Positions 15,299-27,272 of a DNA stretch of 64,000 bases are shown here, in pieces (position 1 is the stretch's first letter; each line of letters opens with the position of its first letter). The DNA lies in the NCBI GenBank assembly GCA_026413225.1, contig CM048557.1, positions 18,826,871 through 18,890,870 on the forward strand, given 5' to 3'. The position numbers were made by a program, and so were the translations under genes. The notes beneath the pieces are model-generated. The model was not told where the DNA came from and did no database searches. It saw only the letters and a program-made list of their open reading frames with translations. Source of the DNA: Otis tarda. Its lineage: Eukaryota; Chordata; Aves; Otidiformes; Otididae.

Positions 15299-16724
15299 TA
15301 TTCACTTTGCCAAAGCTCTTAGACTTCTGAATCATAAGAGAACAGATTTGAAAAACATGACTTACATCTTGTTCGGAAATTTGGAAATCTCTTTCCAGTT
15401 CTAAAGAAATTAAGTTATTGGGAGAATGAAACAAAGTTAAGGGTGTAAAAAGCATGAAGGGATTAATGAAGGTAGTTTCCATGCATACAGTTTCAAGAAC
15501 AAAGGACAATATGGCTATTTTTCCCATGGACAGAGAGCACTATGTATGGAGAACTGTAAGAAGAATTCATTCATAGAAATCATACATTCTCTTGCAGCAA
15601 GAAGGGATAAGTCTGTGTATTTCTACTTTTGACTAGCACAAATACATGATGGAACTGCAGCTGCAACTTGCAACTATTATTTACAGCTGCTTGGCCTCTT
15701 AGTCCAGACAGCTATGTTTCTGTCAGTTGATCATTTACCATACTAAGACTTCACTGCATGAAGAGACTGGCAGCCATTTTGTGTTTATTTTAATGCAGAA
15801 TAAAGATGTCAGCACTACATTTTCTCACAAAGATTTGCCATTTTTGTCCTCATTTTTCACCCTAATACATGCTACAGATTCAGGCTGGAAAGGCCTCTGT
15901 GCATGCACAATTAAATAGAATCGAATCTATATGCTATTATCAGTCACATTGTTAGAGTAAGAACAGTTTTCCTTATGGGGAAAAACCCTACTACCTGAAA
16001 GTTCTGTGTAATTAAGTGCGCATGCACTTTTAACACTCTGAAGAAGATGAAACATAATAAAGTATGAAGAACCTGTTGGAATATGAGAGCTGAATATTAA
16101 ATCGCCTTTATTTTGCAGTTTCACTTTTCTGTTTTTAAACTGAGCATAATATAGCACTGGTTTGCTGCATTGTGTCATGTAGTTATACCTTTAGTATCTC
16201 AAGCTTGGATTTTCTCCCCTTGGGTCAGGTGGCGAGTGTCTCATATGCAAATATACAGGACAAATATAAAGAACAATTTCACAGACCTTAGGTAGGATCT
16301 GGACTCAGCTTTAGTCCTTGCACTTGTGAGTATGACTACTCCCTTGTGCTCCTTGTTAATTTCTAAATTAGTAGCAGGTACTCTCAATTATTTATTCTCC
16401 ATCTTTTTTATTCTAGACTGTCTTTCCTTTCAGGTACATGTCCCACTATTTTGATTATTGACTTGAAATCTCTAGTTTCTCATGTTTGGTTTAAGAACAG
16501 GCAGAGGGAGGAATAACAAGAACCTGCATGTCCTGCATGTATGTTATGTATCTACAGTACAATACAAACAAGACATTTAAATGTATTTAATATCAATATG
16601 CTGATATTTTCCTAAGAAGTCAGACCATACATTGCTAAATGCATCTAAGATCTTATTCAAATAAGCTAGATGACTTAACTATTATAATAAGACTCAATAT
16701 ATTTTCCACCTACTAATACTTACT

Positions 16725-16771
16725 GTGTATATAAATGTATATATATACTGTATGTATATACATATATATAC
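16725..16771. repeat. TA-rich microsatellite
   Basis: Imperfect alternation of TATA and TGTA units over about 45 bases, with a self-complementary core (TGTATATACA type). This is an ordinary AT microsatellite that could extrude a cruciform. No function is implied. Confidence 0.75.
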
Positions 16772-17268
16772 TGTTCTTTTGACTCTATATTCAGAACTGA
16801 AAACTTCGACGAATCAGTCCTTAATGTGGCCCAAAGTATGTGAAAAAAATGTACAGCTAGGTTTTGTTCTACTGATATAATTCTGGTATGATGTCAGTAA
16901 TTCCATTTGAATTAACATCACAGTTGTTCCAAGGCCTATGAATGCTGAGCTGTATACAGTACACTTTTCTCAACAGAATATCAGCAAAGTACTTGAATAT
17001 CAGGTATATGAGAACTTGAAATTGCCTCTGGAAAATCTGGCAAGCTGAACTACTCCTGTGTTTATATATTTTTAATCAAACAAAACTAATACACCCACGA
17101 ATGCTGGCAGTTGCTGTCGAAGATAAAAGTCTAAGATAAAGCTCTCACACACTTTAAAAGTAATATTCCCCAAGTCTCAAAAGCAGTGAGAAATTTGTAT
17201 CTGAGAAGTACAAGAACGTAAAGAAAATTTTAAAAAACCCCAAAAAGTAGAACTTCAGCTTTTCCTTT

Positions 17269-18165
17269 ATCATCTTTTATCAAAGGTCATCTAGTTCAAC
17301 CACCCTGCAAGAAGCAGGGACATCTCCAACCAGATCAGGTTGCTCAGAGCTTCATCCAACCTGGCCTTGAACGTTTCCAGGAATGGGGCATCCACCACCT
17401 CTCTGCGCAACCTGTTCCAGTGTTTCACCACTCTCGTTGTAAATAATTTCTTCCTTATGTCTAATCTAAATCTACCTCCCTTTATTTTAAAACCATTACC
17501 CCTCATCCTATCACAACAGGCCCTACTGAACAGTCTCTCCCCATCTTTCTTATAAGCCCCCTTTAAGTATTGAAGGGCCACAAGAAGGTCTCTCTAGAGC
17601 CTTCTCTTCTCCAGGCTGAACAGCCCCAACTCTCTCAGCCTGTCCTCATAGGAGAGGTGCTCCAGCCCTCTGATTATTTTTGTGGCCCTCCTCTGGACCC
17701 ACTCCAACAGATTCATGTCCTTCGTTTGCTGGGGGTTCCAGAGTGGGCGTAGCACTCCCGGTGGGGTCTCGTGAGAGCAGAGTAGAGGGGCAGAATCACC
17801 TCCCTTGACCTGCTGGCCATGCTTCCTGATGGCAATGGCATCCTGATGCAGCCCAGGATGCCATTGGCTTTCTGGGCTGCAAGTGCACATTGCCAGCCCA
17901 TGTTGATCTTCTCATCCACCAGGACCCCCAAGTTCTTCTGCTCACACTGCTCTCAATCCATTCTCTGCCCAGCCTGTATTTGTACTTGGGATTGCCCTGA
18001 CCCATCTGCAGGACCTTGCACGTGACCTTGTTGAACTTCATGAGGGTTGCATGGGCCCACTTCTCAAGTCTGTCAAGGTCCCTCTGGATGGCATCCCTTC
18101 CCTCCAGTGTGTCGACTGCAAAACACAGCCTGCTGTTGTTGGCCAGGTACTGGTTCACTCTCTTA
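17269..18165 (-). mobile_element. CR1 LINE, 5'-truncated, RT thumb to 3' UTR
   Basis: A non-LTR retrotransposon fragment. Read on the minus strand, it runs from just upstream of the RT motif C region (degraded here) through the C-terminal domain to the ORF2 end (LDEALSNLI) at about 17333. Three overlapping open pieces, at 17796-18158, 17594-17890 and 17291-17581, show the conserved texts [26 protein letters not shown] and KHWNRLRREVV. They lie in different frames, so the copy is non-functional. The left end reaches the 3'-UTR text (AAGGTCATCTAG, CTGCAAGAAGCAGGG) but lacks the usual ATTCTATG tail and the UTR just before it. The loss could come from a deletion at 17270 or from divergence. The right end is the usual RT-drop-off truncation. 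Confidence 0.93.
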
Positions 18166-21100
18166 TTCTTTCACCAAGGTGAGAAAGATATATGCAGTGG
18201 GGCTCTTGTTTAAAGAGTTGGTGTTTATAAAAACACCATTAAATGTAAAAGAAATGTTGAGGTTGATGCCTTGCACGTAATGCAGCAGTGAGCATATGGC
18301 ACTCTCCAGCTCTCTGGAACAAGGTAAGCTTGTTCCTCTTATAGGTTAGCTTATTGAAAAGACTATTAGTTTGCTAGAAGAGCATTGCTGATAACTACAG
18401 CCTTTTTTCAAAGTTTTCAACAGACTTTAAGAATACTGAATTCAGACAAGGGAGGCTGCTGAAGATAAGGACTGGGTCTGGATTTTAAATTCTGTGAGAA
18501 GGCATCATAGATAACGAAGGACATGCATGATATACCTGTAATGGACTGCTGAGAAGGTACTCTGCAGCATTTTTCATTGGCGGCCATTTCCCATATGCTG
18601 AAAACTTCATGTCCAGATATATGCTGTTTCTTCCAGTCAAGCAATATAAAGGCCATGCCATTGTTAGGAAAAATATTTAGCAGCCTTATATCCCTATAGC
18701 CAATGAGATACAATAGAAAGAATTGTTTGTAGACAATAGTTGCTATCTGAGAATACACATCCTACACTGACAAATGGAGGTAGTTTTTCTGAAGAAAGGA
18801 GAACTCCATGAGGGCTGCAAGCTACAAACTGTTATATTAAAATGTTGCTAAGCTGAAGTACATTAATAAATGTCGAAACACTTTTTTTGATTTTGCCAGT
18901 ACTAATCGTATCTTCTGCTATTTTGTTATGCTTGCAATGATGATGAATACTGGTGAGAAGGAGGAAACAGTGTTCTCCTGCAGTTTTTACAGTGGCCAAA
19001 CCTGAATGTATTTTTTGTAGGATCTCTCTCCTCATGTCCTATTTGGGGTGCAAGCACTGAGAATAAGCAATAAGAACAGTGGACCGGCTGCTGTTAGGAG
19101 ATGTAGGCTTTCTATTGTTTACTACAACTTCATGTGGCAATGCTAGAATCATTGCCCAGGGAGCTTAAGGCTCCCTGTATCATGGGCTCCTTACTTGGAA
19201 AGAACTTTATCTTGCAGTAAAGAAGGTAAACAATCTTGGCCATTCTCTTGACAATCTGTGCTGAAGACATTTGTCATTTATATACAATTGCTTTCATAAC
19301 ACTAAGTCAGATAGGGAAACCACTAGGTAGCTGAAGGCACATTTATTGCCTATACAGTCTGTCCCTGCATGAAAGTTCTTTCCAGTTTCACAGATAAAAG
19401 CAGCACAACAGTTAGGACATTGCTACCTGTACTGCTACACTGAGATTATTATTCTCAATATTGTTTTTTTTAAGAATACGTGAAAAATCATATTGTGTAT
19501 GATGTTCAAGACTTAGTACTTTAATATTGTCTACTTGCTGAATAAAATTTTAAAGAGATCAGCAGAAGGTAGTTAAATGGCTATGGTACTGTACCCACTG
19601 TATCCAATGTAGCAATACAAAAGTGGAACAACAGCATAAGAATTCGTGGAAATTATAAAGGCTCTATTAATAAGGCAGTTACAATGCGTCTGTGAGTTGT
19701 GATCTTAACAAATTAACTTCTTATTGCTTTTGCCAGGATGAAGTGTCCAGATGTGCCAACAACTTACCATCAGTAAAGACACTGCAGATGCTCATGACAT
19801 CATGAGTCTGAGATAGGCACCTCCAAATGAAAACTCCCATTTTAGTTGGGATTTTTTTTCCACTACTCCATGGAAACTTGTTTCCAAAATCCATACGGTA
19901 TCATGCTTTGTTGATATCCTTACTTTGGGATCATCTGAGAAAGAAACTTCCAAGAAGCTTTAAGAAGTTTGGAGCTATATGGCATCCACCTGAGAGTAGA
20001 TCAGATGAACTCAACGCATAATGCCCCGGAGCCAAAATCCAAACATTAGGCTTGTACATTTTTTTGATTCCTCAATTTTTACCAGGTTTCTACTTCAAAT
20101 TACGAAAAAATGGTGAAGTTCTCCTCTACCTCTCTGACACTGAGGTTGTACGGATGCCAATGCAAAAATAGGCAAAAGCATTCAAAAACAGTAATACGTT
20201 ATAGAGATGTGATTCTGTCCTTTCTAATATGACAAACAAGACTTTTGGTGGTTATCTGTGACATTTTGACATGTGACATTGGAGCTGTTCTCAGCCTTGT
20301 CCAACTTAGATGGACCTGAAGCACTGAAAGCCTACTATCCAATAACTTTGACACTAACAGAACAAAAATATACAGAAGCAGATACATAAGTAGTCAACAA
20401 TGGAATAAACAAAAATCCAAACCAAATCCTGTAATTATGGCTGTAGTAGCTTGTTTGTGGTTTGCATGGAGTGAAATACAGTGCTAAATATTATCTCTCT
20501 CTCTCTCCAATGACAAGTTAACTCTTTAATTTGTACCCCCCATGCTAGTGTGTGTTACACTATATACTGGTCATTCATTAAAGGCTTACTTACAAGCCAA
20601 GAAAATAGAACATGAATGTGTTGTGCTGGTTGCTGTGGCATATCCAGAGAGCCTGAAGTCTTGAAAATTACTCTCAAAGTTCTAACAGCAATGTAGGCTC
20701 ATGCAGGAGTGAAGGGAATGTCTGATTAAGAGAACCATCCGATGAGCTCAAACAATTTTAACACATAAACTCATATTGAAATGTCTTTACAGCAGGCTAT
20801 CCTGAAAGAGGTTAGACAATCACTTCAGCTACATTAAAAGCAGCACATCCAGGTACCATATAAATTGAAACTGTTAGCCAGAAGTTACGTCTAGCAACTA
20901 AGAACTACTGCAAATACACAGAATGTGACAAACAACAAAATTGCTTCTCAAGATACACTGAGCCATTTAATTTTTCAGTATTTCCCCTAAGATCTCTATT
21001 AATTCCAGAGGAGGGGAGGGGTGGAATGAACTTCCTACTAGTGTAGTCTTACTTGAATTGACTTACTAATCTAGTGTCATTGCACACATCTCCTGTAACA

Positions 21101-21420
21101 TTCCCCAACCTTCAGCAACTGTTTGTGACTCATAGGGTGGTGTATTCAGGAACTGGAGTGCTTTCACCTCTTGGACTCAGGAATTTAACCAAAACCAGCT
21201 GCATCCGAGCCTTCAACGTTGAACTGTGGTAAATGGAGTCAGACTTACGTGGAGGCCTTACAGCAGCCATCTCAATAAAACTGAGTTTTCTTCAAAGCCA
21301 GACTAGAACAACTACTATTTTAAATGATAAGGCTTTGAATGCCTTTGATTTAAGGGAAAAAAAAAAAGTAATAGGCAAAAAATGAGAAGACACTAGACAC
21401 AACTCTCCATCCACAGCATC
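18166..21420. other. Unique sequence between CR1 copies
   Basis: AT-rich sequence with no recognised element or gene. A short CT dinucleotide run lies at 20493-20508. The minus-strand frame 18417-18758 (113 codons) has no family-like text and no paired splice signals, and is considered chance. Confidence 0.55.
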
Positions 21421-21800
21421 CTCACAGCACCGCCTTTAACTTGGGGCATGTTTTTCCCTCAGCAAACCTCCATGGCCTCAGCTGCCTCCCTGTGCACAGT
21501 CCCCTGCAGTCTCTCAGGACTCCCACCTCTGGGAAGGCATACCTGCTCCTTACAGCAACATGTCCGCGCCCAACAGCAGCCTGCCTGCCGTACCGCAGCC
21601 TCCCCCACAACACTCTGCAGACAGCTCAGCTCCAACCCACCCCGACCCTCCCTCCCCAGCCCCCGTCTTCCCACCCTTCCAGAGCCTTCCCTCTCCTGCG
21701 CATGCGCAGATGCCCTCAGGGCGAGCCCAGCCTCCCCCTCAGGGCAGCGCCTTGCGCAGCAGAGGGGTGCCTGAGGAAGGATAGTGGCAGTTTTCTTCCC
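21421..21800. promoter_or_regulatory. GC-rich, CpG-bearing patch with NRF1 palindrome
   Basis: The composition changes abruptly from AT-rich flanks to a C-rich, CpG-containing block of about 380 bp. At 21696-21709 it contains the perfect palindrome CTGCGCATGCGCAG, which matches the NRF1 consensus TGCGCATGCGCA exactly. NRF1 sites of this quality are typical of vertebrate CpG-island promoters, so a promoter of a host gene or lncRNA is a reasonable guess. The direction is unknown. Open frames on both strands (for example 21441-21824 plus and 21459-21956 minus) are P/S/R/A-rich and look like by-products of the composition. Alternatives are a GC-rich retrocopy or an unrecognised repeat. Confidence 0.4.
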
Positions 21801-21892
21801 TGCGCTCAGCTGGCCTCTTTTTAGGCAAAATGCTATAAAATACAGGCTGAATTGCAAGCAAGTAGGCAAGAGATGTGCTGTCCCTTGTACTC

Positions 21893-21932
21893 CAAAAAAA
21901 AAAAAAAACCAAAAAAAACAAAAAAAAACCAA
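21893..21932. repeat. A-rich tract, roughly 10-bp period
   Basis: Runs of A8 or more are interrupted by CC or CA about every ten bases. The tract follows the GC-rich patch by about 90 bp and lies about 20 bp before the tail of the next CR1 copy. It could be a decayed poly(A) tail, but no AATAAA signal lies just upstream, so simple repeat is the safer call. Confidence 0.7.
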
Positions 21933-21953
21933 GTGAGTGGGGAGATGGGCTGA

Positions 21954-22078
21954 CATAGAATCATAGAATGGTTAGGGTTGGAAGGGACCTTCAAAGGTCA
22001 TCTAGTCCAACCCCCCTGCAAGGAGCAGGGACATCCCTGACTAGATCAGGTTGCTCAGAGCCTCATCCAGCCTGGCTT
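21954..22078 (-). mobile_element. CR1 LINE, 3'-UTR fragment
   Basis: About 125 bp from the ATTCTATGATTCTA-type tail (left edge) through the 3'-UTR palindrome GACCTTCAAAGGTC to the first codons of the ORF2 C-terminus, ending abruptly within the text that reads CCAGCCTGGC on the plus strand. It is a severely 5'-truncated insertion. Its sequence is nearly the same as the copy starting at 26571 over the shared part, which suggests the same young subfamily. Confidence 0.95.
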
Positions 22079-22475
22079 GCCGGGTGCTGTGTTTTGTGAC
22101 ATGTCACTTGTGAGAGTACTAGAGAGAGCCTGGATGGTCAGTTCCGTGGGGAGACGAGCTGAGGTACTATTAGTGTTAAAATCTACCTCCTGTTCCTGTA
22201 CATCAGGAGGATTTATGCTTTGTTAGAAGATAGGGAGCTGCCTGAACATGAGTTTCCTTCAACAGTCCCTGGTGGCAGTTCCTGGCCACGGAAGGGTGAG
22301 TGGGTCTCTCCCCTGTCAGCTGGCCAAGGAAGCCATGCTCTGAAAGCTGCCTGCGGCCACAGCCCTCTGGTGTATCCCTCAGACACCTCTTCTGGAGTCA
22401 GTGATTGCCCTGTGATCTGTAAGGCCTGTGGTCAACTTGTCAGAGCTCCCTGAAGCCCTCACTCAGAGGGGCACT
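22079..22475. other. GC-elevated spacer between two CR1 copies
   Basis: About 400 bp with higher GC than the surrounding bulk and no recognised repeat. A plus-strand open frame at 22220-22453 has no family-like text. It may belong to the same compositional domain as the GC-rich patch at 21.4-21.8 kb, such as transcribed sequence or an unrecognised LTR, but nothing specific can be shown. Confidence 0.35.
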
Positions 22476-22665
22476 TAGAATCATAGAATGGTTTGGGTTG
22501 GAAGGGACAGTTAAAGGTCATCTAGACCAACACCCCTGCAAGGAGCAGGGACATATTCGACTAGATCAGGTTGCTCCGAGCCGTGTCCAACCTGGCCTTG
22601 AATGTTTCCAGGGATGGGGCATCCACCACCTCTCTGGGCAACCTGTTCCAGTGTTCCACCACCCA
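22476..22665 (-). mobile_element. CR1 LINE, 3'-terminal fragment
   Basis: About 190 bp: the ATTCTATG tail at the left edge, the 3' UTR (GCAAGGAGCAGGGACAT on the plus strand) and the last codons of ORF2, of the type [19 protein letters not shown]. It ends abruptly where RT drop-off truncated it. It differs at several UTR positions from its neighbour at 21954, so it is a separate insertion and not a local duplicate. Confidence 0.94.
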
Positions 22666-24615
22666 GTGTCTCCACCACTTACTGCAAGTGGTTCAAGGAG
22701 TGTGTGGTGGGACTGAGTGTGCCCTGGCTGGCTGGTTACTGCATGCAGCAAAGTGGGAATGACATGTAAACACTGGGCAATACTGAAGTTTTCTTATACC
22801 AAAGTATGAATGTCGTCAGTGATGCTGGCCTGTGTGAACCCAGTGGAGTTTGTTTCAGGCCTGGGTCTGTTTTCTGTCTCAGTGTTGTGTATGTTGCCAC
22901 TGCCTGCAGCAGTTCTGTTTGTTCTCCTCTACGTGCATGGCAACCTGACCGATTTTTAACAGCAAATTTTACTACTGTGGTTTTAATATCTGTTGTGAAT
23001 AATTAGAATATTGAGATGTCTCAAAAAAAAAAAAAATCTTGGTAAACATTGAGTACCTGCTGCTAGAAAACGAATTATCACAGCTATCAAAGATTGTGTT
23101 GTCTTTACAGCTGTCCATACTTTGAAGGACAAAACATCCATGCATGAAAACCTCCCCCGGTCCTGTTTCTCCAGTTTAGTTGGAACCTAAATCTTCTTTA
23201 TTTGTAGGACTTCAACTCTCTGTTGAAGTATATCACAATAATTGAAAAACTAATAAAACACAAAGGTCATTTATGTACATAGTGTATCAAACCAAATTCA
23301 GCTATGGGATAGATTCAGTCTATTTTGATTATTCAAACTCTAGTCTTCATTTTCCTTAAACTCTTTGCTGTAGTTTATTCAAAAGTATATATACTCTTCT
23401 TTAAAATCTGGTTACCAGTGAGATGTCAAAGAACAGCAACTTTTTGAGGTAATTTAGCATGCTAAGAAGGTATGTTCAGTTCATACATTCTAGGCCAAGA
23501 ATCAGAAATTAAATAATAGAATTTTAAAAAAAAATGTTTTTCATTTTGTAGATCAGTAGTAATTCTGTGCATTTGGGTTTTTTGGGGGGTGGGGGTTGTT
23601 GTTTTTTTAATTTTTGTTGGCTGTAAGCATTATTATTTTAAATCTTAGAAGGTCAACAGGCACTTTGCTATCTCTAAAATCCAGGATTCTGAGTGGGTTA
23701 ATAATCTCCAGCATCACTTTTATATCAAGGAATCCAATAATATTTAAAATGTTTACTCTTAGCTGAGTTTCCAGGACCTTAACTACGCAATTAATAGATA
23801 GAGAATGTTTACATATTGCTAGCAGTTAGTGAGTCACTAGTATTTGCATTCAGTGATGATGATGTTAATACCAGATTGTGATATCTCTGCAAGTTCCATA
23901 CAGCTTTTTTCACACTGCTAGTCTAACAGCCAAGTTTATCTCATCTTGTACCTACAGTATCTAAATAAATTTTCAGGATGTTTTTATAGATTTTGTTGGA
24001 AGGACCAAATTGCAGGGCAATTTGAAGCAATGCAGTTGTGTAGAAAATGGCTGCTTGATGTCTTTTGGCAGTATTTCTTTCTGGCAATTGCAGAACTTAT
24101 AGGAGAACTTTCAAAGTGTTACCTGTCTGAAATAAGAACTAATTAAAAGGAAGGGGTTTTTGTCATGTTTAATAAGTCTTGCCAGTTAATTTGGACTCTT
24201 TGGATCCACACAAGTTCTCTACTTCCATTTAAAAATAAGTGTGAAAAAGGAACGCTATTTTATATATATTCCTAAATACCAGGCATTATCTAGTAACTCG
24301 TATGAGATTTGTGAGGATGGAAACTTTGTTTTCTTCTACCACACAATAGAAAGTTTATATTCAGGGTCCATTCTCTGTTAGAAGGATTAAAAAAAATCAC
24401 TTCCGTTTTGCTGTGAGAATGATCTTGATTTTCTTCATAAAGTGCTATCCAAATAGGTCTTAGTGAATAATCTTAAACAGTGCATCTTCACATTTTTTTT
24501 CTGAATTTCAGTTCAGCATGTCTGTAATTTCTTCCTGCTTTCATATTTTTCACTTATATTTCCTTCCTATTACAAAGGCTATAAAAGTAATGCTAGAAGG
24601 TGAGTGAAAACATCT
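22666..24615. other. Unique sequence
   Basis: The first 350 bp keep elevated GC and end near an A14 run (23023-23036). The remainder is AT-rich. A G-rich stretch sits near 23583-23600. No gene or element is recognised. Confidence 0.5.
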
Positions 24616-25308
24616 AGGAATCATGGAATCATTAAGTTTGGAAGAGATCCAACTCCGCTGCTCAGACAGGGACACCTGGAGCTTGTTGCCCAGGACCATG
24701 TCCAGAAGGCTTCTGAATATATCCAAGGATGGAGAGTCCACCACTTCTCTGGGCAACCTGTTCCAGCGTTCATTCACCCTCATGGTAAAGAAAAAATTGT
24801 ATCCTTATGTTTAGATGAACACTTCTGTTCTTCAGTTTGTGCCTCTTGTCCTGTCACTGGGCACCATTGAAAAGAGCCCGGCTCCAATCTTCTTAACACC
24901 CTCCCTTCAGCTATTTATATAGATTGCTAAGATCTCCCCTCAGCCTTCTGTTCTCTAGGCTAAACAATCCCAGCTTTCTCAGCCTTTCCTTGTGAGATGC
25001 ACCAGTCCTTTAATTATCCTTGTGGCCTGTTGTTGGATTCTCTCTTGTACTGGGGAGCCCAGAACTGGACACTGCACTCCAAGTGTGGCCTCACTAATGC
25101 TGGATAGAGGGCAATGATCACCTCCCTTGACCTGTTGACAATACTCCTCCTAATGCAGCCCAGGATATCATTATTGCGAATCTGTGCTGACTACTCCTGA
25201 TGACTTCCTTGTCCTCTGTGTGCCTGGAAATGGCTTCTGGGATTAGTTGATCCATCACTTTTCCAGGTACTGAGGTGAGGCTGACTGGCCTCTAGTTTCT
25301 GGGGAATG
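24616..25308 (-). mobile_element. Old CR1 LINE with internal deletion
   Basis: A diverged CR1 copy. 24616-25163 covers the tail, 3' UTR and ORF2 C-terminal domain (plus-strand landmarks CTCTGGGCAACCTGTTCCAG and CAGCCTTTCCTTGTGAGA). 25174-25308, read on the minus strand, encodes the RT fingers: [16 protein letters not shown], then [18 protein letters not shown]. In an intact CR1 these two parts are separated by the whole RT palm (motifs A, B and C). Their near-direct abutment at about 25165-25173 means several hundred bases are missing. The tail and UTR text differ from the younger copies, so this is an older subfamily. Confidence 0.88.
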
Positions 25309-26570
25309 TCCCTTAGAGGAAGTACCAAGATCTCACCTTGTATATCAAGTGTTCCAATTAGTTTGAAACAGTTACTTTCAAACAAATGTTCCTAACCTTA
25401 CGTTTGCTACTGGAATAGCCTAACCCCTAAGAATCTCTTTCTGTTGCTTAGTGGAGTAATTCTATTTTTATTCCGTAAGTATTGGTTAAAATACTGGCAT
25501 CTCCAACATTCAAAATGTTTCAGGAATTAATATATTAAGTTGCTCTGATTTCCTTGCATGCCTCCCATCAATTGTCTCTGTTTTCTTCAGTACAACAAAA
25601 CTAGTTCCTTAAAGAGAATCATTGCTATTAGTAACCATTAGTAGTTCAAATAGCTAAAACTAATTGTGTTTTATTCTAGTGATCTTTCCTTCCTGCTCTC
25701 TGAGGACATGACTTCTGGCCAAGATCCCAGCAATCTTCCCTCAGCTCTCTCCTCTCCTCACCCCTTTCATGTGCCAAGGCCTGCCTTAGCTCTGGACCAT
25801 GCGAAAATACGAGATGCTCTCTGCTACTGCCTACTGCGCAAGTACTCTGCCCAAATGCCTGGCAGGACTGCAGTCATTGGGAGGCTAGCGATTAGGAAAA
25901 AAGTTGATGTCTCTAGTCCAAGGCAGGGAAACTTTCAAGGCAGACAGAGATGGTAAACAGCATACTGCGGAAGGTTCAGACCTAGAGGTCTCCTACAGGG
26001 CTTAGCCTGGATTCCTAGCTCTGAAATCATGGGATGCAGAGGCTGTTTCTGTTTTAAGGTGCGCTTTTCCTGCAAAGGCTAAAATGCTATGATTAATTTG
26101 CAAGATCTGTTTTCTCTAGCTTCCCTTGAGTTGCACAGACTTATGCTTTAGGGTAAGGAGCTATCATTCAAACCCTTCTATTCTCTGCTTCCATTATTAA
26201 CTCCCCACTCTCACCATCACTGTTCCTTTATATTTCCTAAGCAGTGTATGGTTAACACTGTTCTGCCAGGCAGGAAGAAACTTATCTGTGCCAACTCAAA
26301 GATGAGGATACTACGAGAGTAAAAGATAGCACTGGAATTCGATCTGGTTTTAGTGATTGTTTGACTGACAAGAGTTTATGGCAGGACCTGTCTCTCTCAG
26401 GGTACTCCTGACAACCATTTGTCACTGCAAACTGCTTGCTCTGCACCAGCCTGTATTATAGAAAACTAGATTTGGGTCTGTGGTTGTTCTATTCACCTTT
26501 AAAATCTGTCACTCTAAGTAACTGTCTGCTTTATCAATGCCAAAAGCAAACCCTGATCAATGAACCATCT
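25309..26570. other. Unique sequence with one GC-raised open stretch
   Basis: Mostly AT-rich and unrecognised. It contains the exon-like segment at 25679-25951, described separately. No repeat family was recognised. Confidence 0.5.
25679..25951 (+). other. Exon-like open segment, unconfirmed
   Basis: A pyrimidine-rich run ending TTTTATTCTAG (25669-25679) precedes an open frame of about 90 codons that reads MTSGQDPSNLPSALSS and then DHAKIRDALCYCLLRKY, with GC clearly above its flanks. A weak donor-like GTAAAC follows near 25952. The text does not match a family I know. It could be a host exon, an exon of a non-coding transcript, or chance. Without a homologous protein this remains a hint only. 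Confidence 0.2.
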
Positions 26571-26876
26571 TAGAATCATAGAATGGTTAGGGTTGGAAGG
26601 GACCTTCAAAGGTCATCTAGTCCAACCCCCCTGCAAGGAGCAGGGACATCCCTGACTAGATCAGGTTGCTCAGAGCCTCATCCAGCCTGGCCTTGAACGT
26701 TTCCAGGGATGGGGCTTCCACCACCTTTCTGGGCAACCTGTTCCAGTGTTCTATAACTCGCATTGTAAAAAATTTTTTCCTAATTTCCAATCTAAATCTA
26801 CCTCCCTCTATTTTAAAACCATTACCCCTTGTCCTATTGCAACAGGCCATACTAAACAGCCTTTCCCCTTCTTCTT
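26571..26876 (-). mobile_element. CR1 LINE, 5'-truncated
   Basis: About 305 bp with the ATTCTATG tail, an intact GACCTTCAAAGGTC palindrome, a short 3' UTR and the last 64 codons of ORF2 in one open frame (26656-26850: GNGFKIEGGRFRLEIRKKF, then [13 protein letters not shown], ending LDEALSNLI). It stops abruptly near the text CCTTTCCCC. It closely resembles the copies at 21954 and 38522. Confidence 0.95.
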
Positions 26877-27272
26877 ACAGTACTCTGCTTCTGTCACCAT
26901 GCATTGTCTCTGCTGTGTAGGCTGTTGTGTAGGCAGAATAGGCATGACAGAGCTGCAGTTGTTTCTCCTGACAACAGCTTTCTGCTGCTAGAAGCTAATT
27001 CCCACATCTCCATATGTGGTAACAACTTTGAGGAAATGATGACCGTTTTGAGGTCTGGCCTCTTTAAGGATACAGAGGATGGCAGCCATTCTGAATAACA
27101 ACATTTATGAATAGCAGCCTATTATTGTGTTTCTTTGGGATTAGTTTATAACAAAAGGTTGACATCATTAGAGTGCTACACAATTAATAAACCTGTAGAG
27201 TGTGTGAAAGCTAGGATGGAAATAGACTAATTTGTTGTGCACTACCCGCTCTGAAAAGCATCGCCTCTGAAG
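26877..27272. other. Unique spacer between CR1 copies
   Basis: About 400 bp, slightly cysteine-rich in two plus-strand frames (26904-27098 and the end of 26746-26991), with no recognisable product or repeat. Confidence 0.45.

Larger units (their letters stand above)
1..17268. other. AT-rich unique sequence, no gene recognised
   Basis: This is AT-rich, non-repetitive sequence with many short open frames, none with domain-like content or consistent flanking splice signals. No CR1 tail, LTR, tRNA or rRNA signature was seen. Minor items are a C-rich run near 9104-9119, a T14 run at 14548-14561, and an A/G-rich tract and a TA-rich microsatellite that are listed separately. The open frames at 7627-7959 (plus) and 13627-13881 (minus) have no recognisable protein text and are treated as chance. 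Distant exons or conserved non-coding elements cannot be excluded by eye. Confidence 0.6.

Noticed and set aside
21459-21956. Minus-strand open frame of 165 codons
   Set aside because: It is made of a GC-rich block plus an A-rich tract (poly-F) and the edge of a CR1 tail. Low complexity, no family text.
22800-23036. Processed retrocopy ending at the A14 run
   Set aside because: No AATAAA upstream of the run, no recognisable transcript body and no target-site duplication visible.
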